The notes under the pieces are model-generated. The model did no database searches and was not told the DNA's origin. It saw nothing but the letters and a program-made list of their open reading frames with translations. From contig MUZZ01000063.1 of NCBI GenBank assembly GCA_003266075.1, positions 1 to 19,609 of the forward strand: DNA of 19,609 bases, written 5' to 3'. The stretch's first letter is position 1, and every line of letters begins with the position of its first letter. A program made the position numbers and the translations under genes. This document shows, in pieces, positions 6,869 to 16,027 of the stretch. Origin of the DNA: Methanosphaera sp. rholeuAM74. GTDB taxonomy: Archaea > Methanobacteriota > Methanobacteria > Methanobacteriales > Methanobacteriaceae.

Positions 6869-9154
6869 TTATTCCCTCTGCTTCTTGAGAGATTCAACCA
6901 TGTCAACATCATTAATATTTCTAGAAATCAGGAAATTAACGACAAAAGACAAGACAATAGTAATGACAAATGACAAAGCAATAGTTTTAAGTGAATAATT
7001 AATAGGATAATAGAATGTCTCACCAGCAGTATCCATCATTACCCTTAAAACCTGATAACCCAAAGGAATACCCAATAAAAAACCCACTATAGACAACCAG
7101 AGATTCTGAGTTAAAAATAATCGTCTTATACTCTTAGAATCAAAGCCCAATACTTTGAGAGTTGCAAGGTCACGCTCAACCTCACAAAATGCCAGTATAC
7201 CAAGACTATATAGCATCACAACAGAAATACATACAGCCAAAATCAAGAATACTGCTACAAGTAGAATAGCATTGTCCATTAACTCATTCCAGCTGTTGAG
7301 TAAGTCATCCATAGTGTTGACACTACTAGCCCCATCATAGCTATCATTGACTTTCATGTCGGTCACTATCATCGTCGGAGTGAAGTTAAATCCTAAATCC
7401 TCCAGCTTCGATGGGGTGATTGTTATACCCTGATTAGCAGGATCCGCATATATCTCATCAACGGTAGTGTTTACCCATTTATCATCACCATATAAGTGCC
7501 ATTCTATATTATCACCTTTTTTTACTCCGAGAATATCGGCAGTCTTAACAGTAAGTGAAACCCCATCACTAGGAAGATTAATCTTCTTCATATGAGTATC
7601 AGTCGGAGTAATATAATCACTCTTGTTGTATACATTCAGGTTTACGGTTTTCTTCGTATCGTTTACCTTGATTTCTATGGGCTTACTCATCACTTCCAAT
7701 CCATTTACACTGGAAGTTATCTTATCCAGCTGTGAAGATGTAATATTTTCCTCCAAAACTATCTGTGAGTTATAATTGTTGATGCCACCATACTGCCAAG
7801 TAGACAAGTCATGCATACCATCATCCATGCCGAAGGCTGATATTAACAGTATCGTACAGCCCATGACACATACGATTACCACTAGTGAGCGTAGCTTGTT
7901 ACGTTTAATGTCACGTATGTTCCAGCGTGAATTGAATCCTAAGCGTTCAAAAAGTGTAGTCCTATCAAGTAGGCTTCTGGATGAAAACTTTGGGGCTTGT
8001 GGTTGCAAGGTGGATGATGGAGACTGGCTGACAATATTTCTTGTGGCAATATAGCTAAAAAGAGTCGATACCAGTATAAGTAGCAATGATACTATGATGA
8101 ATGTGATGTTAAATCCTGACTTCCACTGTGGTAGCGTGTAGAAACTACTCATGGATGGAAAAAACATTGATGGGATAGTTCTCGGAGCTATTATTAATGC
8201 GAGGATGCATCCAAGTGTTGTTAACATAAATCCGTATGATGCGTAGTGTATGTATAATCGTTTGTTAGTGAAGCCTAAAGCCTTTAATGTGCCTATCTGT
8301 GTTCTCTGATGGTTTACCATTCGTGTCATTGTAGTTAGTAGTGTTAGTAGTGATACTACTATGAATATTACGGGCATCATGTTGCCCATCATTTCGTGTT
8401 GTTCTATCTCTGAGTTTATCTGCACATGGCTTGATTGGTCTTTGCGTGGAAGATATGTAGTATAGTTAGCCCGGATGTTTTCATCAATTTTTTCCTGGTA
8501 GGTGCTTGTGTTGTCACTGGTCTTTATTAAGACCACATTGTATGGAACATCGTCTATTGGAAATGCCTTGTTTGACATATATGCAAATCCATGTAGGTTG
8601 AAGTCTGGTACTATGCTTTTGGATGACTGTGAGTAGACATATTCTGGAGAATAACCTGTACCTTTAATGGTTTTTTCTATTGTGATGTTGTTGGATTTGA
8701 GTTTTATCTTGTCTCCGATTTTAAGTCCTCTTGCATCGGTGAATCGTTTATCGAGCCAGATTGAGTCCTTATCGTCGAGGTTTATATCTTCTCCGTCTAC
8801 TGGGTAGTACTTGGATATGGTATTTTTTTCTATGACGTGGAGTGTTATGCTGGGGTCATCGTCCATGTCAGCGACTGTTGGGATAGTCAGTTGACGTTCT
8901 GTTTGCGTGGTGGATGATATATTGTTTATTTTTTCTAGTGTGTTGTTGTCTAGGTGGTCTGAGTAGATCCATACATCTGCGAAGTTTGTGTCATCATAGA
9001 ATGATGTGAGTGATTGTGATACTCCAGCTACTTCTGCTCCTATGCCAGAAAATGCTACGATGGCTAGAAATGCCATGAGAAATATTGATATGAATTGCAT
9101 CTTGTGTTCTTTGAAGTCTCTTATCATCGTCTTAAATAGCATATTATTCACCAT
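6869..9154 (-). CDS. FtsX-like (MacB-type) ABC transporter permease
   Basis: The 761-residue membrane protein has two FtsX domains. Predicted membrane segments lie near 20-42, 258-278, 305-323, 348-368, 421-442 and three in the last 130 residues, giving eight. Large extracytoplasmic domains lie between the first and second segments (about 43-257) and between the fifth and sixth (about 443-635). Both halves carry the GTLKALGF / ATLKVLGF motif typical of FtsX permeases on the cytoplasmic side, where the ATPase couples. The gene overlaps the upstream ATPase gene by seven bases (9148-9154), so the two are translationally linked. An alternative start four codons in (ATG at 9142) is preceded by GGTGA with better spacing. 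Family members extrude peptides or lipids, or act as mechanotransmitters. The substrate is not evident, but a metal-type operator at the operon promoter hints at a metal-related signal. Confidence 0.9.
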   Translation of the reverse strand: MVNNMLFKTMIRDFKEHKMQFISIFLMAFLAIVAFSGIGAEVAGVSQSLTSFYDDTNFADVWIYSDHLDNNTLEKINNISSTTQTERQLTIPTVADMDDDPSITLHVIEKNTISKYYPVDGEDINLDDKDSIWLDKRFTDARGLKIGDKIKLKSNNITIEKTIKGTGYSPEYVYSQSSKSIVPDFNLHGFAYMSNKAFPIDDVPYNVVLIKTSDNTSTYQEKIDENIRANYTTYLPRKDQSSHVQINSEIEQHEMMGNMMPVIFIVVSLLTLLTTMTRMVNHQRTQIGTLKALGFTNKRLYIHYASYGFMLTTLGCILALIIAPRTIPSMFFPSMSSFYTLPQWKSGFNITFIIVSLLLILVSTLFSYIATRNIVSQSPSSTLQPQAPKFSSRSLLDRTTLFERLGFNSRWNIRDIKRNKLRSLVVIVCVMGCTILLISAFGMDDGMHDLSTWQYGGINNYNSQIVLEENITSSQLDKITSSVNGLEVMSKPIEIKVNDTKKTVNLNVYNKSDYITPTDTHMKKINLPSDGVSLTVKTADILGVKKGDNIEWHLYGDDKWVNTTVDEIYADPANQGITITPSKLEDLGFNFTPTMIVTDMKVNDSYDGASSVNTMDDLLNSWNELMDNAILLVAVFLILAVCISVVMLYSLGILAFCEVERDLATLKVLGFDSKSIRRLFLTQNLWLSIVGFLLGIPLGYQVLRVMMDTAGETFYYPINYSLKTIALSFVITIVLSFVVNFLISRNINDVDMVESLKKQRE

Positions 9155-9852
9155 TCCAGTTGGTCTATTTGTTTGGGATTTTCATTTATTTTTACTGCTT
9201 CTATGATGCCGTTTTTTAGGTAGATAATTTTGTCGGCTATCTCTGCTAAGTCTTGGTTGTGTGTTACTATTATTACTGTTGTGTTGTCCTTTCTTGAGAG
9301 GTCTGATAATAGTTTGATGATGTTGTATCCAGTCTTGGAGTCAAGTGCACCTGTTGGTTCATCACATAGTAGCATTGCCGGTTCTTTTGATAATGCTCTT
9401 GCTATGGATACTCTTTGTTGTTCTCCACCGGATAGTTCTGATGGGAATTGGTTTGCATGTTTTTCCATGTCGACTAGTTTTAGGTATTTCTGTGAGTCTA
9501 CTTTCCTGTCTAGTATGTCGTTGTTTAGTTCTATGTTTTCTTTTGCTGTGAGGTTTGGTATTAGGTTGTAGAATTGGAATATGAACCCTATGCTTTTTGC
9601 TCTGTACTTTGTTAGTTCTTTGTCGTTGTATGATGATATTTCGTTGTTGTCTACAATTATTTTTCCAGTTGTGAGGTTATCTAGTCCGCCTAGGAGGTTT
9701 AGTAGTGTTGATTTTCCTGATCCAGATGGTCCTAGTATTACTACGAATTCTCCTTCGTCTATTGTGAAGTTCAGGTTATTTGCTGCTTTTAGTGTATTGT
9801 CTCCGAATTTGTATTCTTTTGTTACGTTTTTAAATTCTATGAAATTGTTCAT
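9148..9852 (-). CDS. ABC transporter ATPase, LolD/MacB family
   Basis: The 234-residue nucleotide-binding subunit pairs with the FtsX-like permease immediately downstream. Walker A GPSGSGKS occupies 41-48, the Q-loop Gln is near 93 (FIFQFYNL), the signature LSGGEQQR starts at 140, Walker B LLCDEPTGALD covers about 161-171 with catalytic Glu165, and the switch His198 lies in VIIVTHN. The FNLxPxLTAxENIEL-type segment and overall length are typical of the MacB/LolD group rather than importer ATPases. The start is firmly set by a GGAGGTGA Shine-Dalgarno upstream of ATG. It is the first gene of a two-gene operon, with a TATA box at 9913-9920 and a DtxR/MntR-like palindrome next to it. Confidence 0.95.
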   Translation of the reverse strand: MNNFIEFKNVTKEYKFGDNTLKAANNLNFTIDEGEFVVILGPSGSGKSTLLNLLGGLDNLTTGKIIVDNNEISSYNDKELTKYRAKSIGFIFQFYNLIPNLTAKENIELNNDILDRKVDSQKYLKLVDMEKHANQFPSELSGGEQQRVSIARALSKEPAMLLCDEPTGALDSKTGYNIIKLLSDLSRKDNTTVIIVTHNQDLAEIADKIIYLKNGIIEAVKINENPKQIDQLEW

Positions 9853-9912
9853 ATAGGTAATTCACCTCCGTTGGTTGTGAGGTTATTGTATAGTATTTAT
9901 TTTGTTTTCAGA

Positions 9913-9920
9913 AATATAAA
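9913..9920 (-). promoter_or_regulatory. TATA box of the ABC transporter operon
   Basis: The minus strand reads TTTATATT about 60 bases upstream of the ATPase start. It predicts a transcript start near 9890 and a leader of roughly 40 bases containing the GGAGGTGA ribosome-binding site. Confidence 0.5.
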
Positions 9921-9923
9921 TAG

Positions 9924-9939
9924 TTTAGGTATACCTAAA
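9924..9939. promoter_or_regulatory. Perfect 16-bp palindrome resembling a DtxR/MntR-family operator
   Basis: TTTAGGTA is followed by its exact reverse complement TACCTAAA, centred between 9931 and 9932. The TTAGG-N4-CCTAA core is the half-site layout of operators of metal-dependent DtxR/MntR/IdeR repressors, which archaea also have. It lies four bases upstream of the operon TATA box, over the BRE/TFB contact region, where binding would block assembly of the transcription complex. Which metal and which regulator are involved is not shown here. Confidence 0.6.
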
Positions 9940-9954
9940 AAATAAATTTTTTGT

Positions 9955-9995
9955 AAAAAAAAAGTCCCCTTAACTCCCAGATAAAAACTAGGAGT
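9955..9995 (-). terminator. Hairpin plus T-tract terminator of the adhesin-like gene
   Basis: The arms ACTCCCAG (9973-9980) and CTAGGAGT (9988-9995) pair over eight positions with one mismatch around a seven-base AT loop. On the minus strand they are followed by nine T (A-run 9955-9963). It sits just beyond the adhesin stop codon and insulates the ABC operon promoter. Confidence 0.6.
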
Positions 9996-10022
9996 AAAAG
10001 AGAAAAAATACAAATAAATAAA

Positions 10023-13000
10023 TTATTTACTCATCTTATAAGTATATCCAATACCAATACATCCAAAAATGAAGATGAAATACTTAGCAAAGTTCTTCAA
10101 ATCATCAAAGAATGTATCCATCTCAGATAACTCATATGCCTTTTTATCAACTGTTTCTACAGCAGCATCACTAACCACACTATCAACAATAGCATAACTA
10201 GCAACATCAGCAACCGAAGCCATGACAACACCAGAAGAGGCAGTACTAGCAACAGAACTTCTCACACTAGCAACATCACTAACAGGTTGACTATTATCAG
10301 AAACACTACTAACATCCTGACTATCACTAGGATTAGGATTAGATTCACTCTCTTGAGTTTCACTAGATTCAGGATTATCATTAGAGTTATCCTCTGATTG
10401 TGTGTCATCACTAGAAGGATTACCACTAGGATTATCTCCACCACTTACATCAACAGGATTAGTATTAATATTATCATCACTAACATCAGAGCCATCACCA
10501 GCCTCAGAGTCAGAAGAATCCTCATGCTGCCTATCATTATTCATATCCGCGTTATTATTAACATCAGTACTTGACTGATTGACAACACTAGAATTATCAC
10601 CCACAGTGACATTCGTCGTCTGATTAATAGTAACATTCTCACTAGAGTTGACAGTATCATTAACAGTCACATTAGTGGTGACATTACTATCCTCAATAGT
10701 TACATTAGTAGTCACATTAGTGTTATTGACAGTATCATTAACTGTGACGTTTTCGGTCACATTACTATCGACGACCGTGACATTCTCCGTGACATTAGTA
10801 CTGTTAACACTGTCATTAGCCGTGACATCCTCGGTCACATTACTATTTTCAACTGTACCATTAACAGTAACGTCGGTATTATTGACAGTATCATTAACCG
10901 TCACATTCTCCGTGACATTACTATCCTCAATAGTATCATTACTTGTGACATTAGTGTAATCAACAGTATCATTAACAGTAGCATTCTCTGTGACATTACT
11001 GTCGACTACCGTATCATTCTCCGTGACATTAGTGTTGTTGACTGTATCATTAGCAGTCACATCCTCTGTCACATTACTATCTTCAATGGTCTCATTACTC
11101 GTGACATTGGTATTGTTAAGCGTCTCGTTTTCAGCTACAGTACTGTTTTCTATATCTGTCTGGTCAGACGTTGAATTCTGAGCATCCGGTGGACTAGTGT
11201 TACCTGTTATGTTCTCATCAGATGTTTTAGTATCATTAGAATCTACCACTGTCGTGTTATTAGTAACATTAGATGGGACATCCGTTGCGTTTGGAGTCAC
11301 ATTGCCAGAAATTGGTTGTGTGCCGTTTTCAGTAGATGAATCTATTGTAGTATTGTTTACAGTGTTATTGGTGATATTCTCATTAGTATGGGTAGAGTTT
11401 GTGGAATTTACAGTGTTATTGGAACTAGTATCATTTATTGTGACATTTGTAATGTTAGTATTGTTCTGATTAATTGTAGAGTTAGTATTGTTAGTAGTTA
11501 TATTAGAGTTTTCAATTGTAGTGTTAGCACTGTTTTCTGTCGTGTTAGTAGTATTTCCAGTAATCGTTGAATTGGTGATGTTAGTACCACCAGTATCATT
11601 ACTTACAACACCACTACTATTACCAGTCACATTAGAATTATCAACACCAGTAGCATTAGTAGAGTTAGTTACAACATCAGTACTGTTACCTGTTATGTTG
11701 GAATCAGTGATATTAGTACCATTAGTACCATTAACTATAACATCAGTACTGTTACCTGTCATATTAGTATCATTAACCGCAGTAGAATTAGTATTGTTAG
11801 TTACAACACCACTACTATTACCAGTGATGTTAGAATCAGTGATATTAGTATCACTACTACCGTTAACAACATCACCACTACTATTACCAGTCACGTTGGA
11901 ATTATCAACACTAGTACCATTAGTGCCGTTAGTTACAACTTCACTAGTGTTACCTGTTACATTAGTAGCATTGACTGTGGTATTATCAGTATTGTTGGTT
12001 ACAACACCACTACCATTACCTGTTATGTTAGAATCAGTGATATTAGTATCACTAGTACCATTTACAACATCACCACTACTGTTACCAGTCACATTAGAAT
12101 TATCGACAATAGTACCATTGGTATCATTGACATCAACATCACTGGCATTGCCTGTCACATCCGAATCCGTGATATTAGTATCTGTAGTGGAGTTTACATC
12201 AACGTCGCTGCTGTTTCCTGTTACATTAGTATTGTTGACATTAGTGTTATTAGTGGCGTTAATATCAATGTTAGTAGCATTTCCAGTAGTGTTTGTATCA
12301 CTTTGTGTGGTGTTTGTCATGTTACTAGTCGTGTTTGTCACGTTCGCAGTTGTGTTAGTGTTGTTTGTTGTCGTATTGGTATGATTAGCAGTTACATCCG
12401 AAATGTTTGAGGATACGTTATTGTTTTCTGATGTACCATTTGTCACGTTTATGTTCACATCAGAACCCTCGGAGCTATTATTGTCTGTTGTCGTGTTAGT
12501 TTGGTTGGTTGCTGGAGTATTGTTGGTTGTTGGATTATCGTCTGTATGATTATCTACTGGAGTGTCATCTGGTGTGCTGAATGTTACACTAAATGACGTC
12601 TGCACATCTTTGGATGGGTTGTAATAGTTGTCTCCACCGTATACTGCCGTCACACTCTTTGTGCCGTTAACTGTTGTCTTGTAGCTGTACTGGTATGATC
12701 CATCTTCTATAGTGTAAACGTCGTGTTCACCACCATCTATGACTAGCTTTATCTTGGCTGCTGTCACTGGGTTTTCTAATTCATCTGTTAATATTCCCTG
12801 TATGCTAGTTCTTGCACTATCCTGCACATACGTGATTGGAGTGTAGTCTACTGTTAGCGTTGTATCATACTTTGTCACATTGAATGAGTCCTCTACCTTG
12901 GAGTCATTGTAGTAGTCGTCCTCGTAGAAGTCCACGGTCACAGTATGCATTCCACTATTTACTGGTATGTACTCGTAGCTGTATCTGCCAAGTTCATCTG

Positions 13001-15503
13001 TTGGGATGATGATTACATCACCATTAACTGATAAATCCACTAGTGCATTGGCTAGAGGCTCACCGTCTTCATCACTTAGGCTACCACTTAACACTTCTGT
13101 CTGGTTAATCTTGATATCCGTTGTCGTCAGGTTTATGATAGTCTTATGCCGGTATACATTGAATTGTGTAGTTGTACTCGTCATGTTATACTTCGTTGTA
13201 GGATTGAATGTTACCGTGACGTTGTTTAAGCCTACACTAGTTGTTGGATACAAGATTACTGCACATCCAGTATCATCTGTTGTTACTGTGCTTGTCTGAC
13301 CGTTTACTTCTATCATTAGTGTTTGGTTGTTTAACTTGTTTGACAATTCATCCAGTAGTGTTACTGTAATCGTAGAATTCTTACCTACTATGCTATCAGT
13401 TGCGTTTACTTCTATTACTGTGTTTAGAAGGTATGTGTTGAAGGTTAAGTTCCTAGTACTTTCATAGTAGCTGTAGCTTTCATCAACTCTCACTGTTACC
13501 ATGGTGTTACCTGTATGCTGTGTCTGGTATGTGAATGTGGCTAAGCCGTCCTCACCAGTTTTTGTGTCAAAAGTTTGTCCATCAACTTCTATGACAAATG
13601 GGTGATTGACTAGCTTTTCACCTTCTGAGTCTTCTAGAGAAACGTCCAAGGTTATATTAGAGTATAATGCTACACTATCCTCGGATAGGGATGCGTCTAT
13701 CATGACATCCCCCTTATGGACTGTGATGATAGTAGAGTTCATACTGTACATATAGTTATCCGTATCCCTAGTATAAGCTGTTATATTATACTCTCCTGCT
13801 GGAATCATCGTAAATTGTATGTGATACCAGTTAGCATTACGCACAACGTTGTATGATAACTCATCATCACTAATACCATCACCAGTAATGTTGAATAGGA
13901 GGATGTTTCCTGAATCCTCTTCATCATCACCAGTTTCTAGCTGTGCAATCATTTTAATGGAATCATCAACGCTGAAGTCTCTAATGCCGGAGAACGTACT
14001 GTCATCAAGATGTATCCATGTTTTAATCTTTTCAACCGTGAATGATGAATTGACCACATTGGATTGCAGGTACTTATAGTTTTCAACAGTGTATACGCTT
14101 ACATTGTGTGTACCCACGCTGAGTGCCGTGTAGTAGTAACTATAGTGTGTTTGGTTGGTAAAGCTTGCCGTATAGTTCTGGTCGTCTATTACTATGACTA
14201 CTTCAACATCGTCATTACCTGACAAGTTTAGCACGTCACCCTGAATCAGAGCCTGAGAGTATAATGTTACCGAGTCAATATCATCCAATGTAAGCTCTAA
14301 ATCCCTCTTAGATACCTCAAAGCTTAACGTGTTATTTGATGGAGTGGCAATAGCACTTCCATCGTATTTAAAGTCTATTGTATGAAGCCCTGCAGTAGTC
14401 GAGAAGTTAGTGATACTAACATGACCACCATCATCTGTTGTAATGGTATACTCGTCCGAATCATGCCGAACCCTTATCTCTGCGTTAGGTATTGCCTTCT
14501 TAGTCCGTGAATCCCTTAACGTGAGATTAAACACTACACCATCATCAACATATACTGTATTGTCGAAGTCGTCAATGTTATCAATGACTAATTCCGTCTC
14601 ATATGGATTAACCGTGTAATTCCATGACTTATTTGATGGTCTGAAATAGGAATCTCCACCATATGTTAACGTGATATTATATGTTCCCACACTCTGGGGT
14701 GTGTAGTTATATGATATGATACCATCCTCCACGAGTAAGGGTATAACTTCATCATTGATTTGAAGAGTGACGTTTGCTTCATCTTCAAAGTTAACGAAGC
14801 CAGTATAAATATCATCATATTGTAGGTATGAACTAATATTTAATGCTTCATCTACATGACCCGTAGCCGTATCATCCAAGTTAACTATACGTGTGTCAAA
14901 ACGATAATAAGTGAATGATACATCTCCTTCACCATAGTATGGCTCATCACTAGAATCAAGTACTGCTACTTTAATGTTCTGTAATCCTTCAGTAGTCGGA
15001 TTAAAAATGAACTCACAGTTTCGGCTTCCTTTGATGATAAATGTCTGATTATCATTGATAGTAACAGTTAAATTCCCTCTGAATGGATGCTCTCTATTTC
15101 CATATACACCATCATCATAAGTCGTAGATAATTTAATAGATAATGGTCTATCATGAGGATATATTACATCACCATCAAAAATATCAGTGAATGATATTAA
15201 AACCTCCTTATTACCATATGGATCATAGTCTGGATAGGATTTAACTGTCCTTTCTGTCTTTGATAGATTACTGTGATTACTTGTATTAGCTATTATTTTA
15301 GTGTTATTAGTTTGATTTGCCTTTGAATCCATACTTACATTACTTTTTATAGGTATGGAAGTAGAAACGTTCGTATTATTCATAGCATCATCTGTTGTGG
15401 TGTTATTGCTAGCAGAGATTGACGTAGCCGACACCAGTAGTATGAATAATACTGTTAATAAAAACATTGTTTTAATATTTTTATCATGCATTCTACCATT
15501 CAT
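10023..15503 (-). CDS. Giant adhesin-like surface protein with Ig-like domains and Asn/Thr-rich repeats
   Basis: The 1826-residue protein has a signal peptide (KNIKTMFLLTVLFILLVSA, cleavage near residue 31), so it should be exported. A short Asn/Thr linker leads to about nine Ig-like beta-sandwich repeats of roughly 95 residues (about 90-980), each closing with patterns such as GxxxVTVxFxxxxYYxxS before the next strand. Residues about 980-1730 are Asn/Thr/Ser/Val-rich low-complexity sequence with two tandem repeat blocks and a very high density of N-x-T/S sequons, so heavy N-glycosylation is likely. A Ser/Asp/Asn-rich stretch follows. The C terminus has one membrane segment (about 1807-1822) and a short basic cytoplasmic end. 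This architecture is that of the adhesin-like proteins abundant in gut Methanobacteriales, which act in attachment to partners or surfaces. No pseudomurein-binding repeat is visible. The second Met (codon 5) is an alternative start; neither has a good Shine-Dalgarno. Confidence 0.9.
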   Translation of the reverse strand: MNGRMHDKNIKTMFLLTVLFILLVSATSISASNNTTTDDAMNNTNVSTSIPIKSNVSMDSKANQTNNTKIIANTSNHSNLSKTERTVKSYPDYDPYGNKEVLISFTDIFDGDVIYPHDRPLSIKLSTTYDDGVYGNREHPFRGNLTVTINDNQTFIIKGSRNCEFIFNPTTEGLQNIKVAVLDSSDEPYYGEGDVSFTYYRFDTRIVNLDDTATGHVDEALNISSYLQYDDIYTGFVNFEDEANVTLQINDEVIPLLVEDGIISYNYTPQSVGTYNITLTYGGDSYFRPSNKSWNYTVNPYETELVIDNIDDFDNTVYVDDGVVFNLTLRDSRTKKAIPNAEIRVRHDSDEYTITTDDGGHVSITNFSTTAGLHTIDFKYDGSAIATPSNNTLSFEVSKRDLELTLDDIDSVTLYSQALIQGDVLNLSGNDDVEVVIVIDDQNYTASFTNQTHYSYYYTALSVGTHNVSVYTVENYKYLQSNVVNSSFTVEKIKTWIHLDDSTFSGIRDFSVDDSIKMIAQLETGDDEEDSGNILLFNITGDGISDDELSYNVVRNANWYHIQFTMIPAGEYNITAYTRDTDNYMYSMNSTIITVHKGDVMIDASLSEDSVALYSNITLDVSLEDSEGEKLVNHPFVIEVDGQTFDTKTGEDGLATFTYQTQHTGNTMVTVRVDESYSYYESTRNLTFNTYLLNTVIEVNATDSIVGKNSTITVTLLDELSNKLNNQTLMIEVNGQTSTVTTDDTGCAVILYPTTSVGLNNVTVTFNPTTKYNMTSTTTQFNVYRHKTIINLTTTDIKINQTEVLSGSLSDEDGEPLANALVDLSVNGDVIIIPTDELGRYSYEYIPVNSGMHTVTVDFYEDDYYNDSKVEDSFNVTKYDTTLTVDYTPITYVQDSARTSIQGILTDELENPVTAAKIKLVIDGGEHDVYTIEDGSYQYSYKTTVNGTKSVTAVYGGDNYYNPSKDVQTSFSVTFSTPDDTPVDNHTDDNPTTNNTPATNQTNTTTDNNSSEGSDVNINVTNGTSENNNVSSNISDVTANHTNTTTNNTNTTANVTNTTSNMTNTTQSDTNTTGNATNIDINATNNTNVNNTNVTGNSSDVDVNSTTDTNITDSDVTGNASDVDVNDTNGTIVDNSNVTGNSSGDVVNGTSDTNITDSNITGNGSGVVTNNTDNTTVNATNVTGNTSEVVTNGTNGTSVDNSNVTGNSSGDVVNGSSDTNITDSNITGNSSGVVTNNTNSTAVNDTNMTGNSTDVIVNGTNGTNITDSNITGNSTDVVTNSTNATGVDNSNVTGNSSGVVSNDTGGTNITNSTITGNTTNTTENSANTTIENSNITTNNTNSTINQNNTNITNVTINDTSSNNTVNSTNSTHTNENITNNTVNNTTIDSSTENGTQPISGNVTPNATDVPSNVTNNTTVVDSNDTKTSDENITGNTSPPDAQNSTSDQTDIENSTVAENETLNNTNVTSNETIEDSNVTEDVTANDTVNNTNVTENDTVVDSNVTENATVNDTVDYTNVTSNDTIEDSNVTENVTVNDTVNNTDVTVNGTVENSNVTEDVTANDSVNSTNVTENVTVVDSNVTENVTVNDTVNNTNVTTNVTIEDSNVTTNVTVNDTVNSSENVTINQTTNVTVGDNSSVVNQSSTDVNNNADMNNDRQHEDSSDSEAGDGSDVSDDNINTNPVDVSGGDNPSGNPSSDDTQSEDNSNDNPESSETQESESNPNPSDSQDVSSVSDNSQPVSDVASVRSSVASTASSGVVMASVADVASYAIVDSVVSDAAVETVDKKAYELSEMDTFFDDLKNFAKYFIFIFGCIGIGYTYKMSK
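10641..11108 (-). repeat. Six tandem 78-bp repeats (26-residue unit = 11 + 15 residues) in the adhesin
   Basis: The protein alternates an 11-residue unit of type NVTxNxTxxDS with a 15-residue unit of type NVTENVTVNDTVNNT. Six such pairs fill exactly 468 bp. Every half-unit begins with Asn-Val-Thr or a variant, and most contain two or three sequons. Copies differ by scattered silent and conservative substitutions, so the array is older than a fresh duplication. It is separated from the second block by about 460 bp of irregular Asn/Thr-rich sequence. Confidence 0.85.
11568..12227 (-). repeat. Ten tandem 66-bp repeats (22-residue unit) with 198-bp higher-order period
   Basis: Each unit fits NxTGNxSxxVxN followed by about ten residues ending in T/S (e.g. 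TDTNITDS or TNGTSVDNS). Ten units fill 660 bp exactly. Units 3-4-5 and 6-7-8 match each other better than neighbours do. For example, the NVTGNSSGDVVNG codons begin at 12095 and again at 11897, 198 bp apart. So a three-unit block was duplicated after the basic unit had diverged. Confidence 0.85.
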
Positions 15504-15580
15504 TTTTATTTATTTTAATTAATTCAGAGTAGGCTAACATCAAAATTGCTGTGATGAAACCCTAAAATCATTAATTAATA

Positions 15581-15607
15581 ATATATATTTTATAAGTTGT
15601 TACTTAT
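15581..15607 (-). promoter_or_regulatory. Promoter of the adhesin-like gene
   Basis: On the minus strand ATAAGTAACAAC (15596-15607) runs into TTATAAAATATATAT, a strong TATA region. Transcription would start near 15560, giving a leader of about 55 bases. The 12-base upstream element is identical to one beside the metX TATA box. Confidence 0.5.
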
Positions 15608-15646
15608 AAAGTTTTAAAATTAAATGAATAATATGAAAAAACACTT

Positions 15647-15654
15647 AAAAAAAA
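15647..15654 (-). terminator. T-tract terminator after the DUF2149 gene
   Basis: Eight T on the minus strand, preceded by other T-rich stretches, lie about 50 bases past the stop codon. The tract separates the channel operon from the adhesin gene's own promoter. Confidence 0.45.
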
Positions 15655-15700
15655 TAGTTAAAAAGAGAAAAAGGGGAAAAATTGGATGATAGAGAGTATA

Positions 15701-16027
15701 TTAACCCTCAATCATTATCATCTTACCCGTATCAGGGTCACGGTAGACACTACCGACCTTGTTATAACCGGAACCAGACTCTTCACCCTGCTGAATATCG
15801 TTGGGAACTTCCTTACCCTGAGAAACATTGATTGAATCCTGCAAGGGCATGGAAGAGTTCTGACCGTCAGGGTTGAAGTTAAGCTGACCGACACCGACAG
15901 ATGTGATGGCGAGAATCAGGAAGCCGACGGCCAACACCAACATGATATCCACCATATTTACAATACTAGCCATAGGATCAGAATCTTCAGCCTCAGAAAA
16001 GCCCGGCTTACCACTCTTTTTTATCAT
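15701..16027 (-). CDS. DUF2149 protein, ExbD/TolR-like channel partner
   Basis: The 108-residue protein has one membrane segment at about 24-45. The segment NMVDIMLVLAVGFLI mirrors the FIDVMLVLLIIFM of ExbD/TolR, with Asp27 at the position of the proton-carrying Asp. The N terminus is short and cytoplasmic. The outside part (46-108) is short and Gln/Gly/Ser-rich, and ends in DPDTGKMIMIEG. The family is, as I recall it, DUF2149, found in methanogens next to ExbB/MotA-like proteins. The start overlaps the upstream gene's end by four bases (ATGA, 16024-16027), so translation is coupled and the two proteins probably form one complex. It would supply the stator plug of a proton-driven motor in the cytoplasmic membrane. 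What it drives is unknown. Confidence 0.85.
   Translation of the reverse strand: MIKKSGKPGFSEAEDSDPMASIVNMVDIMLVLAVGFLILAITSVGVGQLNFNPDGQNSSMPLQDSINVSQGKEVPNDIQQGEESGSGYNKVGSVYRDPDTGKMIMIEG

Noticed and set aside
11488..12384. Long plus-strand open frame opposite the adhesin repeats, giving a Leu/Val/Pro-rich repetitive product
   Set aside because: It is the antisense of the Asn/Thr-sequon repeats; lack of stops follows from the repeat codons. No ribosome-binding site or promoter supports it.
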